Origin: Dastarcus helophoroides
Taxonomy: Eukaryota > Arthropoda > Insecta > Coleoptera > Bothrideridae
Length of the DNA stretch: 64,000 nucleotides
NCBI GenBank assembly: GCA_028583605.1
Contig: CM053331.1
Coordinates: 38,814,783 to 38,878,782, forward strand
Direction: 5' to 3'
In this document: positions 47,191 through 60,454 of the stretch, one piece after another
How positions within the stretch are numbered: position 1 is the stretch's first letter
Layout of the letters: each line of letters begins with the position of its first letter
Program-made: the position numbers and the translations under genes
The notes under the pieces: generated by a model
The model's input: only the letters and a program-made list of their open reading frames with translations
What the model was told of the DNA's origin: nothing
The model's database searches: none

Positions 47191-49570
47191 CCACACTTAG
47201 GTAAGCACTGCTCCAGAGGAACTAAAGACTTCTTAGAAAACAATCTATTCCTGGTAAAGTGTTACTTCCTTTAAAAATGATGACTCAGTTGATAGCAGAT
47301 ATTGTTTAAGAAAAACTGCTCGTCATAAAGCATCATCTTCTTTCTCCAGAGAAACTAAAGACTTCTCAGGAAAAAATCTCTTTCTGGTAAAGTGTAACTT
47401 TGTTCAAAAATGATGACCCAGTTATTGACAGAGATTGCTTTGGAAAAATGCCCCTGATAAAGTATCATCTTCCCCCAGAAGAGCTAAAGGTTTCTTAAGA
47501 CAAATCTATTCCTGGTGAAGAGTTACATTGTTTAAAAATGATGACCAAGTTGATGGCAGAGGTTGCTCCTGATAAAGCATCATCTTCTTCCCCCAGAGAA
47601 GCTAAAGACTTCTTAAACAAAAATCTATTCCTGGTAAAGGGTTACTTCGTTTAAAATTGGTAACGCACTTAATGGCAGAGATTGTTTAAGAAAAAATGGT
47701 TCTGATAAAGCATCATCTTCTTCCTCCAGAGGAACTAAAGACTTGTTAGGAAAAAATCTATTTCTGGCAAAGTGTTACTTGGTTCAAAAATGATGACCCA
47801 GTTATTGACAGAGATTGCTTTGGAAAAATGCCCCTGATAAAGTATGATCTTTCCCCAGAAGAGCTAAAGGTTTCTTAAGACAAATCTATTCCTGGTGAAG
47901 AGTTACATTGTTTAAAAATGATGACCCAGTTGATGGCAGAGATTGCTCCTGATAAAGCATCATATTCTTCCCCCAGAGGAGCTAAAGACTTCTTAAACAA
48001 AAATCTATTCCTGGTGAAGAGTTACTTCGTTTAAAAGTGATAACGCACTTGATGGCAGAGATTGTTTAAGAAAAAATGGTCCTGATAAAGCATCATCTTC
48101 TTCCTCCAGAGGAACTAAAGACTTCTTAGGAAAAATCTATTTCTGGCAAAGTGTTAATTTGTTCAAAAATGATGACCCAGTTATTGACAGAGATTGCTTT
48201 GGAAAAATGCCCCTGATAAAGTATGATCTTTCCCCAGAAGAGCTGAAGGTTTCTTAGGACAAATCTATTTCTGGTGAAAAGTTACATTGTTTAAAAATGA
48301 TGACCAAGTTGATGGCAGAGATTGCTCCTGATAAAGCATCATATTCTTCCCCTAGAGGAGCTAAAGACTTCTTAAACAAAAATCTATTCCTGGTGAAGAG
48401 TTACTTCGTTTAAAAATGATAACCCACTTAATGGCAGAGATTGTTTAAGAAAAAATGGTTCTGATAAAGCATCATCTTCTTCCTCCAGAGGAACTAAAGA
48501 CTTCTTAGGAAAAATCTATTTCTGGCAAAGTGTTACTTCGTTCAAAAATGATGACCCAGTTATTGACAGAGATTGCTTTGGAAAAATGCCCCTGATAAAG
48601 TATGATCTTTCCCCAGAAGAGCTAAAGGTTTCTTAAGACAAATCTTTTCCTGGTGAAGAGTTACATTGTTTAAAAATAATGACCCAGTTGATGGCAGAGA
48701 TTGCTCCTGATAAAGCATCATATTCTTCCCCCAGAGAAGCTAAAGACTTCTTAAACAAACATCTATTCCTGGTGAAGGGTTACTTCGTTTAAAAGTGATA
48801 ACGCATTTGATGGCAGAGATTGTTTAAGAAAAAATGGTCCTGATAAAGCATCATCTTCTTCCTCCAGAGGAACTAAAGACTTCTTAGGAAAAATCTATTT
48901 CTGGCAAAGTGTTACTTCATTCAAAAATGATGACCCAGTTATTGACAGAGATTGCTTTGGAAAAATGCCCCTGATAAAGTATCATCTTCTTGCCCCTGAA
49001 GAGCTAAAGGTTTCTTAGGACAAATCTATACCTGGTGAAGAGTTACATTATTTAAAATTGATGACCCAGTTGATGGCAGAGATTGCTCCTGATAAAGCAT
49101 CATCTTCTCCCCCCCAGAGAAGCTAAAGACTTCTTAGGCAAAAATCTAATCCCGGTGATGAGTTACTTTGTTTAAAAGTCATAACCCACTTGATGGTCGA
49201 GATTGTTTAAGAAAAAACCGTCCTGATATAGCGTCATATTCTTCCTCCAGAGGAACTAAAGACTTTTTGGGAAAAAATCTAATCCTGCTAAAGTGTGACT
49301 TTGTTTTAAAATGATCCAGTTATTGACAGAGATTGCTTATGAAAAAATGCTCCTGATAAAGCATCATCTTCGTCCCCCAGTGGAACAAAAGACTTCTTAG
49401 GCAAAAATCTATTCCTGGTGAAGAGTTACTTCGTTTAAAAGTGATAACCCATTTGATGGCAGAGATTTAAGAAAAAATGGTCCTGATTTAGTATCATTTT
49501 CTTCCTCCAGAGGAACTAAAGGCTTCTTACGAAAAAATCTATTTCTGGTAAAGTGTTACTTCGTTTAAAA
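47191..49570 (+). repeat. Satellite D: 379-bp unit of three ~126-bp monomers
   Basis: GTTATTGACAGAGATTGC marks one monomer type at 47421, 47801, 48180, 48559, 48938 and 49319 (spacings 380, 379, 379, 379, 381). Between these lie two sibling monomers with GTTGATGGCAGAGATTGC and ACTTGATGGCAGAGATTG. All share CTGATAAAGCATCATCTTC, CCAGAGGAACTAAAGACTTC and a CTATTCCTGG block. Stops occur in every frame. The CAGAGGAACTAAAG block resembles part of hairpin 2 of satellite C, hinting at common origin. Confidence 0.94.
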
Positions 49571-51430
49571 AGAGAAATTTGCTTCAGAAATCACTAATGT
49601 TGTTTCTCAAAATTATAAGCTTTTGGAAAAAAAGAGGGGACAAATATTTGGACATTAAAAGCTAGCTTGAAAGATCTGGATAACTAAAGTTTTTTCATCA
49701 CTGTCTCTTTCTCCAAAACTTCAGAACTTTTGTGAAGGAAACAACCACTTGGCCAAAGAAAGACAAGAAGATTTAGAAATCTAGAGGAAGAGACATTAGG
49801 CTCCACACCAAAAAGTGATTTAAAGAGATTTTTCACTACTGCTTCCTTTTCTAATACTCCAGAATTTGGATGAAAGAGACAAGAAGTCATTTTGTTAAGA
49901 ATAGACAAACTGACAGACAAAATGATTTAATCAAATTTTTCAACGCTGTCTCTTTCTCAAAATTTCCAACTCTTCTGTGGAAGAGACTAAGAAAATTGAG
50001 AAAGAAAGATCTGTAAATCTAGAAGAATTCGCTAACAAAGGGCACTTTCATCGCTGTTTCTTCCTGCAAATATCTAACTTTTTCTTCCTCTAAATATCGA
50101 ACTTTTCTGACGAAGAAAAGAGATACTATTTGGCTAGAATATGATCGTATAAAAAATCCAGAAAATGTCAGATGACTCCTTGTCAAAGACAAGATAATTC
50201 GGAGCTTTTCATTCTCTTTCTTCAAATCTGAAACTTTCCTGCGGAAGACAGGATAACTCTTTGGCCAAAAGAAAGTATCTTTGGAGAACTACACATCTGG
50301 AGAAAGAGCCAGGCGTCTGTATAACAAAGGAAAAGTGACTTACTGAACATTTCGGTCTCTGTCGATTTCCCAAACGTTCTGTTTTGCTGAGGAAGAAACA
50401 TACAAGTATTTGGCTAAGAAAAAATCATTTAAGGGAGACAAATGCAATCCTCCTACCAAAATAAAAAGATATCTAACGAGCTGTCTCTTATTTCAAATCT
50501 TCAGCTCTTCTGTGGAAGAAACAAACACGCAAAAAATCGAGCAAGAGAGATCTGTGAGTCTAAAAGAATACACATACACTCGCAAAAACAAAACAAAAAA
50601 AGTTATCGATCTTTCTCTCTTCAAATATCTTTTTTGAGGAAGAAGAGATACTACTTGGCTAATATAAAATCATTTAAAAAATTCAACAAAGGTTAGGGGA
50701 CTCCTTGGCAAAAGAAAGATAATTCAAAGAATTTTCATTGCTGCCTCTTCAAATCTGGAAGTTTTCTGCAGAAGACAGGGAAAATGTTTGACCAAAAAAA
50801 TGTATCTTTAGGGATCTAGATATCTAAAGGAAGAGACAAGCGTCTGTATAACAAAGAAAAATTAACCCACTGAAAATTTAGATCTCTGTTGTTTTCTCCA
50901 AACGTTCTGTTTTGCTACGGAAGAAACAGGCAAATATTTGGTTAAGAAAAAATCATTTAAGAAACAAAGACAGAAACATGCGATCTTGCCAAAAAGTCTC
51001 TTATTTCAAATCTTCTGTGGAAGAGACAACCACCTGGCCAAAAAAACAGTTTGGAAGAGTTGGAGATCCAGAGGTAGTGACAATGGATACTATAGCAAAA
51101 AAGTAACTTAAATGGTTTCAAATCTTTGACTTTTGTACGAGAAAATGGCATTGATGTTGTTAAAAAAAGATCGTTTAAGATGTTACAAGCCAATCTTTAA
51201 CAAATAGGAAGAAGGAGTTTTTTCAACGCTTTCATTAGTCTCCAGTTTTCTGAGGAGGAGACAATTAAATAAGAATCTCCAGCACAAGAGGTCTGCAGCT
51301 GTAGAGAAAGGTGAGATCGTCAAGCAAAAAAGAAGTAACTTAATAAGGGTTTTCTGCAATAAATTTTCCTTCAAGTGTCTAAATTTTTCGAAGAAGAGAA
51401 ACAAAATTATTTCATCAAGAAAGGTTTGTG
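49571..51430 (+). repeat. Degenerate satellite B (transition zone)
   Basis: Recognisable but decayed units: CTGTCTCTTTCTC, TTCTGTGGAAGAGAC, GGCCAAAGAAAGA and similar at irregular spacing. Several reading frames of 60-85 codons are accidental. Confidence 0.75.
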
Positions 51431-54400
51431 TCTTATGTAAGGTTTAAGATGAGGTTTAAAACATCCAGAAAAATAGACAAGCAAATCCTTGACAAACAGC
51501 AAGTAATTCAACGATTTTTATCATCGCTGTATCTTTGTCCAAATTTCCATCTTTTTGTGGAAGAGACATTAATCAGCCAAGAAGATAGCTTCAAAAATCC
51601 TGAGGAAAAGGCAGGAATAGGAAATTCCTTAGCAAAGAAAACGTTAGTGAATATTTCCATCGTTGCCTCCTTCTTACAATCTTTGTCTTTTTTGTGGAGA
51701 AGACAGCCAACTATCTGGCCAAAAAAAGAAAGCTTGAAAGATATAGAGGAAGAAATAGACCACATCTCAAAAAAAGAAATATATTTCACTAAGCTATTTT
51801 ATCGCTGTCTCGTTCTTAAATTATCCAGCTTTTCTGTGGAAGAGACTCAACTATTTAATCAAAAAGCAAAATCCCGTGAAAGAAGCAAGCAGCTCCACAA
51901 GAAGGATAAGATGTTCCAGTGAGTTATTCCATCGCTCTCTGGTTCCAGAAATTTCCAGTTTTTTGTGAAAGAGACACGCAACTATTTAGCCGCTTGAGAG
52001 ATCCCGAGGTAAAGGCAGGAAACCTCTTAGCAAAAAAAATATGGCATATAGAGAACTTTCCCATCGTTGTCTCATTCTTAAAATATCTACCTTTTCAGTG
52101 GAAGAGACAGCCTACCATTTAGCACAAAAGAGAGCTTGAAAGATATAGATCACTTCTTTAAAGAAAACATGACTCACTATTTCATTGTTTTCTCGTTCTC
52201 AAAATCTCCGACTTTTTTATGGAAGAGACACAACTTTTCAGCCAAAAAAACAGGCTGCAAAATCCTGAGTAGGAGACAAACAATTTTACAACAAGGAACA
52301 CGTGGCCCGGTGAGTTTTTCTATTGCTGTCTTCTACTCAAGCTCCAGCTTTTTTGTGGAAGAGGCACACAAATCCTTAGCTCCGAAAAAGTTTACAAAAT
52401 CCTGATCAAGAGGCAGGCAACTCCACAACAAGGAAAATGTTTCCCATTGAGTTTATCTATCGTTGTCTCGTTATCAAAATTTTCAACTTTTCTTTGGAAG
52501 AGATACACAACTATTTAACCGAGAAAAGAACGCTTGAGACATGCCGAGGAAGAGACAGAAAACCCATTAGCAAAATAAAAGAGACACAGCGAGCTTTTCC
52601 ACCGCTGTCTCGTGTTTAAGATCTCCACCTTTTCTGTGAAAAAGACAACTAAATATTTCTTCAAAAACAGAGCTTGATAGATGTGGAAAAAAAAATCACT
52701 TGCTGACAAATAAAACGTGACTTAATAAGCATTTTCATCGCTGTCTCACTCTCGAAATCTCCAGTTTTTTTGTGGAAGAGACACACAACTATTTAGCGCC
52801 GAAAATATAGAACTTGCAAAATCTTGAGCAGAAGGAAGGCAATGTGCAACAAAAAAAACGTGACTCAAAAAGTTTTTTCATCACTGTCTCGTTTTCAGGC
52901 TCCAGATTTTCTGTGGAAGAGACACACAACTATTTAGCGCCAAAAAAGAAAGATTTCGAAATTGTAAGCAAGAGATTGGCAACTTCGCAACAGAAAAAAA
53001 AAATTTCGGTGAGTTTTTTATCGTTGCCTCAATCAAAACCTTCAGCTTTTCTGTGGAAGAGACACACAACTATTTAACCGAGAAAAGAGCGCTTGAGACA
53101 TGCTGAGAAAGAGGCAGGAAACCCATTAGCAAAGTAAAGGAGACACAGCAAGCTTTTCCACCGTTGTCTCATTCTGAAGATCTCCACCTTTTCTGTGAAA
53201 GAGACAGCCAACTATTTAACCAGAAAGGAGATCTTGACAGATATATCATTTGTTACTAAAGCACTGAACTAAACACTGTGGCTTGTGATTAAGTCTTTGG
53301 ACTTATATCATTTGTTGACAAAGAAAAGGTAACTTAATAAGCATTTTCATCGCTGTCTCGCTATCGAAATTTTCGGTTTTTTTGTGGAAGAGACACACTA
53401 TTTAGCGCCAAAAAAATAGAGCTTGTGAAATCTTGAGCAAGAGGCAGGCAACGTACAACAAAAAAAACATGACTCGGAGAGTTTTTGATCAATGTCTCGT
53501 TCTCAGGCTCCAGATTTTCTGTGGAAGAGACACACAACTATTTAACCGAGAAAGCAGATCTTGAGACATGCCGAGGAAGAAACAGAAAACCCATTAGCAA
53601 AATAAACGAGACACAGCGAGCTTTTCCACGGCTGTCTCGTGTTTAAGATGTCCACCTTTTCTGTGAAAGAGACAGCTAAATATTTAGCCGAAATAGAGAG
53701 CTAGACAGATGTGGGAAAAAATAGATCAATTGCTGCCAAATAAAACGTGACTTAATAAGCATTCTCATCGCTGTCTCACTCTCGAAATCTTCATTTTTTT
53801 GTGTGGAAGAGACACGCATTTATTTAACGCCGAAAAAAGGGATATTGCAAAATCGTAGGCAAGAGGCAGGCAACTTCGCAACAACAAAAAACGAGTTCCA
53901 GTAAGTTTTTCTACCGTTGTCTCAATCAAAATCTTTTCTGTGGAAGAGACACATAACTATTTAATCGAGAAAAAAGCGCTTGAGACATCCTGAGAAACAG
54001 GCAGGAGACCCATTGGCAAAGTAAACGAGACACAGCGAGCTTTTCCACCGCTGTCTCGTGCTTAAGATCTCCACCTTTTCTGTGAAAGAGGCAGCTAACT
54101 ATTCAGTCAAAAAAGAGAGCTTGATAGATCTAGGAAAAACAAAGAGCGCTCGACACATCCTGAGGAAGAGGCAGAAAACCCATTAGCAAAGAAAACGAGG
54201 CACAGCGAGCTTTTACACCGTTGTCTCGTGTTTAAGATCTCCACTTTTTCTGTGGAAGAGACAGCTAACTACTTAGCCAAAAGAGAGCGTTTAAGAGAAC
54301 CCGACGAAGAGGCAGAAAACTCTTTATAATAAACAAAACGAAACACAGTGAACCTTGTCAATGTGCTGTCTCGTTCCTAAAATCTCCACTTTTTGTGTGG

Positions 54401-57400
54401 AAGAGTCAGTCATCTATTTACCAATAAAAAAGAGCTTGATAGATGTACGGAAGAAATAGATCACTTGCTGACAAAAAAACGTGACCTTATTAGTATTTTC
54501 ATCTTTATCTCTCTCTCGAAATCTTCAGTTTTTTGTGAAGGAGACACACAACTATTAAGCGCCGAAAAAATAGAGCTTGCGAAATCCTGAGCAGGAAGCA
54601 GGCAATCCACAATAAAGAAATCGTGGCTTGGTGAGGTTTTCCATCAGAATCTTTTTCTCAGACTCCAGCTTTTCTGTGGAAGAGACACACGACTATTTAG
54701 TCGAGAAATAGCTTGCCAAATCCTGAGCAAGAGGCAGTCCACAATAAAGAAAACGTGGCTTGATGAGGTTATCCATCAGTATATCTTTCTCAGGCTCCAG
54801 CTTTTCTGTGGAAGAGACACAGGACTATTTAGCCGAGAAAAGAGCGCTCGAGAGAACCTAACGAAGAGGCAGGAAACTCTTTATAAAAAACAAAACAAGA
54901 CACAGTGAACTTTCACATTGTGCTGTTAGGTTATGTAAATCCTCACTTTTTCTGTGGAAGAGACAGCTAACTATTTAACCAATAAAAGAGAGCTCGATAG
55001 ACGTAAATGAATAGATTACTTACTGATAAAGAAAGCGTGACTTAATAAGTATTTTCATCTATGTATCTCTCTCGAAATCCAGTTTTGGTGGAAGAGACAC
55101 ACAATTATTTAGCGCTGAAAAAATAGAGCTTGTGAAATCCCGAGCAAGAGGCAGGCAACGTACAACAAAGAAAATGTGACTCGGAGAGTTTTTTCATCAC
55201 TGTCTCGTTCTCAGGCTCCAGATTTTCTGTGGAAGAGACACACAACTATCTAGCACTGAAAAAATAGTTTGCGAAATCCTGAGCAGGAGGCAGTCCACAA
55301 TAAAAAAAAAAAAACGTGACTTGATGAGGTTTTCCATCAGTATCTCTTTCTCAGGCTCCAGCTTTTCTGTGGAAGAGACACAGGACTATTTAGCCGAGAA
55401 AAGAGCGCTCGAGAGAACCTAACGAAGAGGCAGGAAACTCCTTATAAAAAACAAAACGAGACACAGTGAACTTTCACATTGTGCTGTCTCGTTATGTAAA
55501 TCCCCACTTTTTCTGTGGAAGAGACAGCTAACTATTTAACCAATAAAAGAGAGCTCGATAGACGTAGGGAATAAATAGATTACTTGCTGATAAAGAAAAC
55601 GTGACTTAATAAGTATTTTCATCTATTCATCTATGTTTCTCTCTCGAACTCCAGTTTTTGGTGGAAGAGACACACAATTATTTAGCGCTAAAAAAATAGA
55701 GCTTGTGAAATCTCGAGCAAGAGGCAGGCAACGTACAACAAAGAAAATGTGACTCGGAGAGTTTTTTCATCACTGTCTCGTTCTCAGGCTCCAGATTTTC
55801 TATGGAAGAGACACACAACTATTTAGCGCTGAAAAAATAGAGTTTGTGAAATCCTGAGCAGGAGGCAGTCCACAATAAAGAAAACGTGGCTTGATGAGGT
55901 TTTCCATCAGTATCTCTTTCTCAGGCTCCAGCTTTTCTGTGGAAGAGACACAGGACTATTTAGCCGAGAAAAGAGCGCTCGAGAGAACCTAACGAAGAGG
56001 CAGGAAACTCTTTATAAAAAACAAAACAAGACACAGTGAACTTTCACATTGTACTGTCTCGTTCTTAAAATCCCCACTTTTTCTGTGGAAGAGACAGCCA
56101 ACTATTTAGCCAATAAAAGAGAGCTTGATAGACGTAGGGAATAAATAGATTACTTGCTGATAAAGAAAACGTGACTTAATAAGTATTTTTATCTATGTCT
56201 CTCTCTCGAACTCCAGTTTTTGGTGAAAGAGACACACAATTATTTAGCGCTGAAAAAATAGAGCTTGTGAAATCCCGAGCAAGAGGCAGGCAACGTACAA
56301 CAAAGAAAATGTGACTCGGAGAGTTTTTTCATCACTGTCTCGTTCTCAGGCTCCAGATTTTCTGTGGAAGAGACACACAACTATTTAGCGCTGAAAAAGG
56401 AAGATTGCGAAATTGTAAGCAAGAGATAGGCAGTTTTGCAACAGAAAAAAAAAGTTTCGGTAAGTTTTTTTATCGTTGCCTGAATCAAAACCTTCAGCTT
56501 TTCTGTGGAAGAGGCAGGAAACCCATTAGCAAAGTAAGCGAGACACAGCGAGCTTTTCCACCATTGTCTCGTTCTGAAGATCTTCACCTTTTTTGTGAAA
56601 GAGACACCCAACTATTTAACCAAAAAGGAGAGCTTGACAGATATATTATTTGTTGACAAAGAAAAGGTAACTTAATAAGCATTTTCATCGCTGTCTCGCT
56701 CTCGAAATTTTCATTTTTTTGTGGAAGAGACACACTATTTAGCGCCGAAAAAATAGAGTTTACGAAATCTCGAGCAAGAGGCAGGCAACGTACAACAAAG
56801 AAAATGTGACGCGGAGAGTTTTTTCATCACTGTCTCGTTCTCAGGCTCCAGATTTTCTGTGGAAGAGACACACAAGTACTTAGCGCTGAAAAAATAGAGT
56901 TTGCGAAATCCTGAGCAAGAGGTAGACAACCCACAACAAAGACAACGTGACTCGGCGATTTTTTCCATCATTGCCTCGTTCTCAGGCTTCAGCTTTTCTG
57001 TGAAAGAGACACACGACTACGTAGTCGAGAAAAGAGTGCTTAGGAGAACCTGATGAAGAGACAGGAGATTTCTTAGCAAACAAACTGCCTTCTCTCATCG
57101 TGCTGGCTTGATCTTGAAATCCCCACCTTTTCTGTGGAAGAGACAGCCAACTATTTAGCCAAAAAAAAAAGAGAACTTGACAGATTCAGAAGAAATAGGC
57201 TGCTTCTTGAAAAGGAAATGTGACTTTATAAGCTTTTTCACCGTTGTCCTGTGCTCAAAATTTCCAGTTTTTCTGTGGAAGAGACACAACTGTTAACCTA
57301 AGAAAAAAAGCTTGAGCAATTTAGAAAGAATAGGCGACACATAAAAACGAAGTCCTAATTTAATGAATTTTTCCTTCGCTGTCTCATTCTTAAAACCTCT

Positions 57401-58130
57401 AACTTTTTCATTTTTTCGTGGAAGAGACACACTATTTAGCGCCGAAAAAATAGAGCTTGTGAAATCTCGAGCAAGAGGCAGGCAACGTACAACAAAGAAA
57501 CTGTGACGCGGAGAGTTTTTTCATCACTGTTTCGTTCTCAGGCTCCAGATTTTCTGTGCAAGAGACACACAACTACTTAGCGCTGAAAAAATAGAGTTTG
57601 CGAAATCCTGGGCAAGAGGTAGACAACCCACAACAAAGACAACGTGACTCGGCGATTTTTTCCATCATTGCCTCGTTCTCAGGCTTCAGCTTTTCTATGG
57701 AAGAGACACACGACTACGTAGTCGAGAAAAGAGTGCTTAGGAGAACCTGACGAAGAGGCGGGAGATTTCTTAGCAAACAGACTACCTTCTCTCATTGTGC
57801 TGGCTTGTTTCTGAAATCTTCACCTTTTCTGTGGAAGAGACAGCCAACTATTTAGCCAAAAAAAAGAGAACTTGACAGATACAGAAGAAATAGGCTGCTT
57901 CTTAAAAAGGAAATGTGACTTTATGAGCTTTTTCACCGTTGTCCTGTGCTCAAAATTTCCAGTTTTTCTGTGGAAGAGACACAACTGTTTACCTAAGAAA
58001 AAAAGCTTGAGCAATCTAGACACATAAAAACGAAGTCCTAATTGAATGAACTTTTCTTTCGCTGGCTCATTCTTAAACCTCTAACTTTTCTGTGGAAGAG
58101 ACAATTATTTCGCCACGAAAACAAAGACTG
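51431..58130 (+). repeat. Satellite B block 2
   Basis: About 6.7 kb of the GTGGAAGAGACAC minisatellite with several sub-types (AGCGCCGAAAAAATAGAGCT, CCGAGAAAAGAGCGCTCGAG, CTTAATAAGCATTTTCATCG). Units average about 140 bp, and sub-types alternate in a fixed order, giving larger repeats. Most units have TGTCTC about 22-30 nt before GAGACA, able to pair. Confidence 0.93.
54660..56400 (+). repeat. ~565-bp higher-order unit in satellite B
   Basis: CAGGCTCCAGCTTTTCTGTG followed by the ACAGGACTATTTAGCCGAG sub-type falls at 54791, 55352 and 55922 (spacings 561 and 570), each unit having four ~141-bp monomers in the same order. Copies are close to identical. A similar 697-bp (five-monomer) spacing links 56721 and 57418. 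Confidence 0.87.
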
Positions 58131-58516
58131 AGATCTTTAGAGGAGGAAACAAATATTTGAATTAAAGATAATTCTTCAAAGAAAAAAAAATATTTAAGGA
58201 GATTGCGGGCAAGATATATACCCGAACAAAGTAAAAATAACCTAATCTGGAGTTGAGGAAGAGACAGGAGACGAAAAATTCGTATTAGAATGAATCCATT
58301 GATTGGATAATGTTCCCTAATGTACTTCCAGACGTTGTACAAATGAGGGTACAAGAAAAAGAAACTTGGGAGCTCGTGAAGCATCGACCAAAGCGGAAGT
58401 GAATGTATTGGAACATAACCCTTGCAAGCTGGTAGTTCATCTCCCTCGATATCGTATTCCCTTGTTTGACAATGGGCCCCTACGGTCTCGTGTGTTGCCC
58501 CAGTCAGTTTTACCCA
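58073..58516 (-). other. Open frame of 147 codons, doubtful coding status
   Basis: On the minus strand a frame runs without stop from 58,516 to a stop at 58,073. The first ~70 codons (about 58,516-58,300), read as ...YDIEGDELPACKGYVP... and ...HELPSFFFLYPHLYNVWKYI..., lie in GC-balanced unique DNA and look protein-like. The rest runs into satellite B and cannot be genuine. No acceptor or donor stands out, and the plus strand is also open (75 codons from 58,366). It may contain a decayed exon; no family recognised. Confidence 0.2.
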
Positions 58517-58955
58517 TCATATTATTCTCTCTAATAAGCATAACCGACCGCAATCCATTAGAACGGCACACAACTGCATTAACAACAATGTAAATACATA
58601 AATCACGACAATTCTTCCCCGGAGTATTTAAACAATGAATGTTATTAAATGTGTTACTTTTGAACGGTTATTTATTATCGTACTTGTTTGATATTGCGCC
58701 ATAAATTCTTCACTTTCTTAATAATAGTGCGCCAGTGCACGTATTGTATAATAGAAAGGGTTAATCCGACGTATGATCGTATGACACGCAACCAGAACGA
58801 AGCTCCTTAATCATTACTCGCATTTAATACCAATTATTAACCGAACGTTACAACCTGGAAGAAACTCGTTACAAAAGCAATTTTTAAACCATAAAATGTC
58901 AAGGAAGTCAGTAAAAATGGCGATGAATTGCCGCCTTTGTCAGATACACATGGCA
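58131..58955. other. Unique island 5, left part
   Basis: Satellite B decays at about 58,130-58,290. The rest is non-repetitive, with a GC-balanced patch at 58,330-58,580. Apart from the open frame at 58,073-58,516 nothing is supported. Confidence 0.5.
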
Positions 58956-58959
58956 CACG

Positions 58960-59235
58960 ACGAGTTAACCAATTTACCAAAAATTTCGAATTTAAAATGT
59001 TGGAACTCGAAATTTCGGCAGCAAATAGAAGTGTAGAGTTCGAAGTCGATTTTTTTTCGGAAATTTGGCGCTTACAGTCGAAATTTCGAGTTTAAAGTTG
59101 CAATTTCGAGTTTAAAGTTGCAATTTCGAGTTTAAAGTTGCAATTTCGAGTTTAAAGTCGAAATTTCGTGTTAAAATGTCAAATGTAGGAAAAGAAGTCG
59201 AAATTTCGATAATCAGTCGTAATTTTAATTAAGCT
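58960..59235 (+). repeat. 20-bp repeat (GAAATTTCGAGTTTAAAGT type)
   Basis: Unit CAATTTCGAGTTTAAAGTTG is exact at 59,101, 59,121 and (last bases changed) 59,141, with diverged copies on both sides (TCGAAATTTCG words from 58,985 to 59,210). It resembles satellite A in style (AAATTT centre) but the palindrome is CGAAATTTCG. Confidence 0.85.
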
Positions 59236-59352
59236 TTAAGACCAATTTCATGGCTGGATACATTTGATTGCATCTTGCTTGTATTTGTCGTTTAAAATCA
59301 GCTTTGTGGTATTTTTAAGTTGGGAGCGCGTACCGCCGCGTCGGGGTTGTTA

Positions 59353-59463
59353 TATGGGTCAAACTAGAAGTTCAATAGAAACTGGACTGCGCGACCCCAA
59401 TAAAGCGTAAGTTTTCTCTATCGATAACGCTGCGAGAATTTACACCCACGAGGCATTGTTTTG
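59353..59463 (-). repeat. Dispersed repeat, copy 1
   Basis: GGGTCAAACTAG...AATTTACACCCACGAGGCA aligns with 60,131-60,241 over ~110 bp at roughly 65-70% identity, same orientation. It is probably part of an old transposable element. A minus-strand 66-codon frame with an acceptor-like TTGCAG (59,572) overlaps it, which argues against that frame being a gene. Confidence 0.65.
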
Positions 59464-60130
59464 CTCTTAAACCTGCTCTTAGACGGTATTTTACGTGACT
59501 CGCCATTGTTATTGTTATAAGAGTTTCACGTTCCATTTCACCCATCCAACTGTAACCGACTAATACCTGCAATTATATCCAGCTAATAAACTATTCCACC
59601 TTCTTAATTACTCAATAGCAATTAAGACAAAATGAAACTGAAAATTACAACAATAAAAAAAGAGAAAGTCTGCGGTGCAACAAATGAGTGGATTTCGTTG
59701 TCGAGGGGTGTTCTGTATGTGTGGCGAACAAGCCGGAGGAGCCCTATAGTTCAAGTTCATTTTCGGGTAACCGAGCGTGGGTGGATCAATAATCAGCTGT
59801 CAGCAAAACTGCATTGCACACATATGGCCCCAGCTCGTTCATTATAACTGCCCTTAGCTCCGACGTAGCATGGGCGTGAACAACAATCGATTTTTGGCTA
59901 TTAATTAGTCGTAGCACCTTGGGCTATTCTGCCATTCATAGTAATTTACGTCGATTGGTTTTCTGCCGAAAGGTGTCGATGAATTTTGGGAAGGCAGCAC
60001 AAAACCTTAGTTCGTGGTGGCCACTTTACGAAGAGAACTAACAGAACTAAAGGTTACAAAGGTTAAGCTCACTCCAGACACATATCTGATAGGGATTCCA
60101 GTGGTTAATATATAGCCTATGACTTATATA
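59464..60130. other. Unique island 5, middle part
   Basis: Non-repetitive, with GC-balanced patches (59,660-59,900). A 71-codon plus-strand frame at 59,632 has no supporting signals. No RNA gene seen. Confidence 0.45.
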
Positions 60131-60241
60131 ATATAGGTCAAACTAGCAGTCTAATGAAAATTAGATTGCCCTAACCCAATACGGCATAACCCCCTTATAT
60201 TGGTAATGCCCCAAGAATTTATATTAATTAGGCACAATTTT
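60131..60241 (-). repeat. Dispersed repeat, copy 2
   Basis: Partner of 59,353-59,463: AGGTCAAACTAGCAGTCTAA...AAGAATTTATATTAATTAGGCA. The copies have diverged heavily, so the duplication is old. The flanks do not match. Confidence 0.65.
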
Positions 60242-60454
60242 AATATTTGCTAAGGTTAATTCTTCAGTAAAAAACCTCAAACGAACTTATTTGAACCGAT
60301 GGAGGAACATAACCACCTGTAGGCAAGCAAGAGTGCTAACAGATAAACCCTGGCAATCAAGGGCTGAAGTACTTGAACGCATGCGCTCTATGATGCTGTT
60401 GATCATGCAGGAGGTGAACATTCTTAGTTAATTTTAAGATTAGATGTTAGTATC

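Noticed and set aside
59372..59572. 66-codon minus-strand frame after a TTGCAG acceptor-like site
   Set aside because: About half of it lies in the dispersed repeat shared with 60,131-60,241, so the frame is probably accidental.
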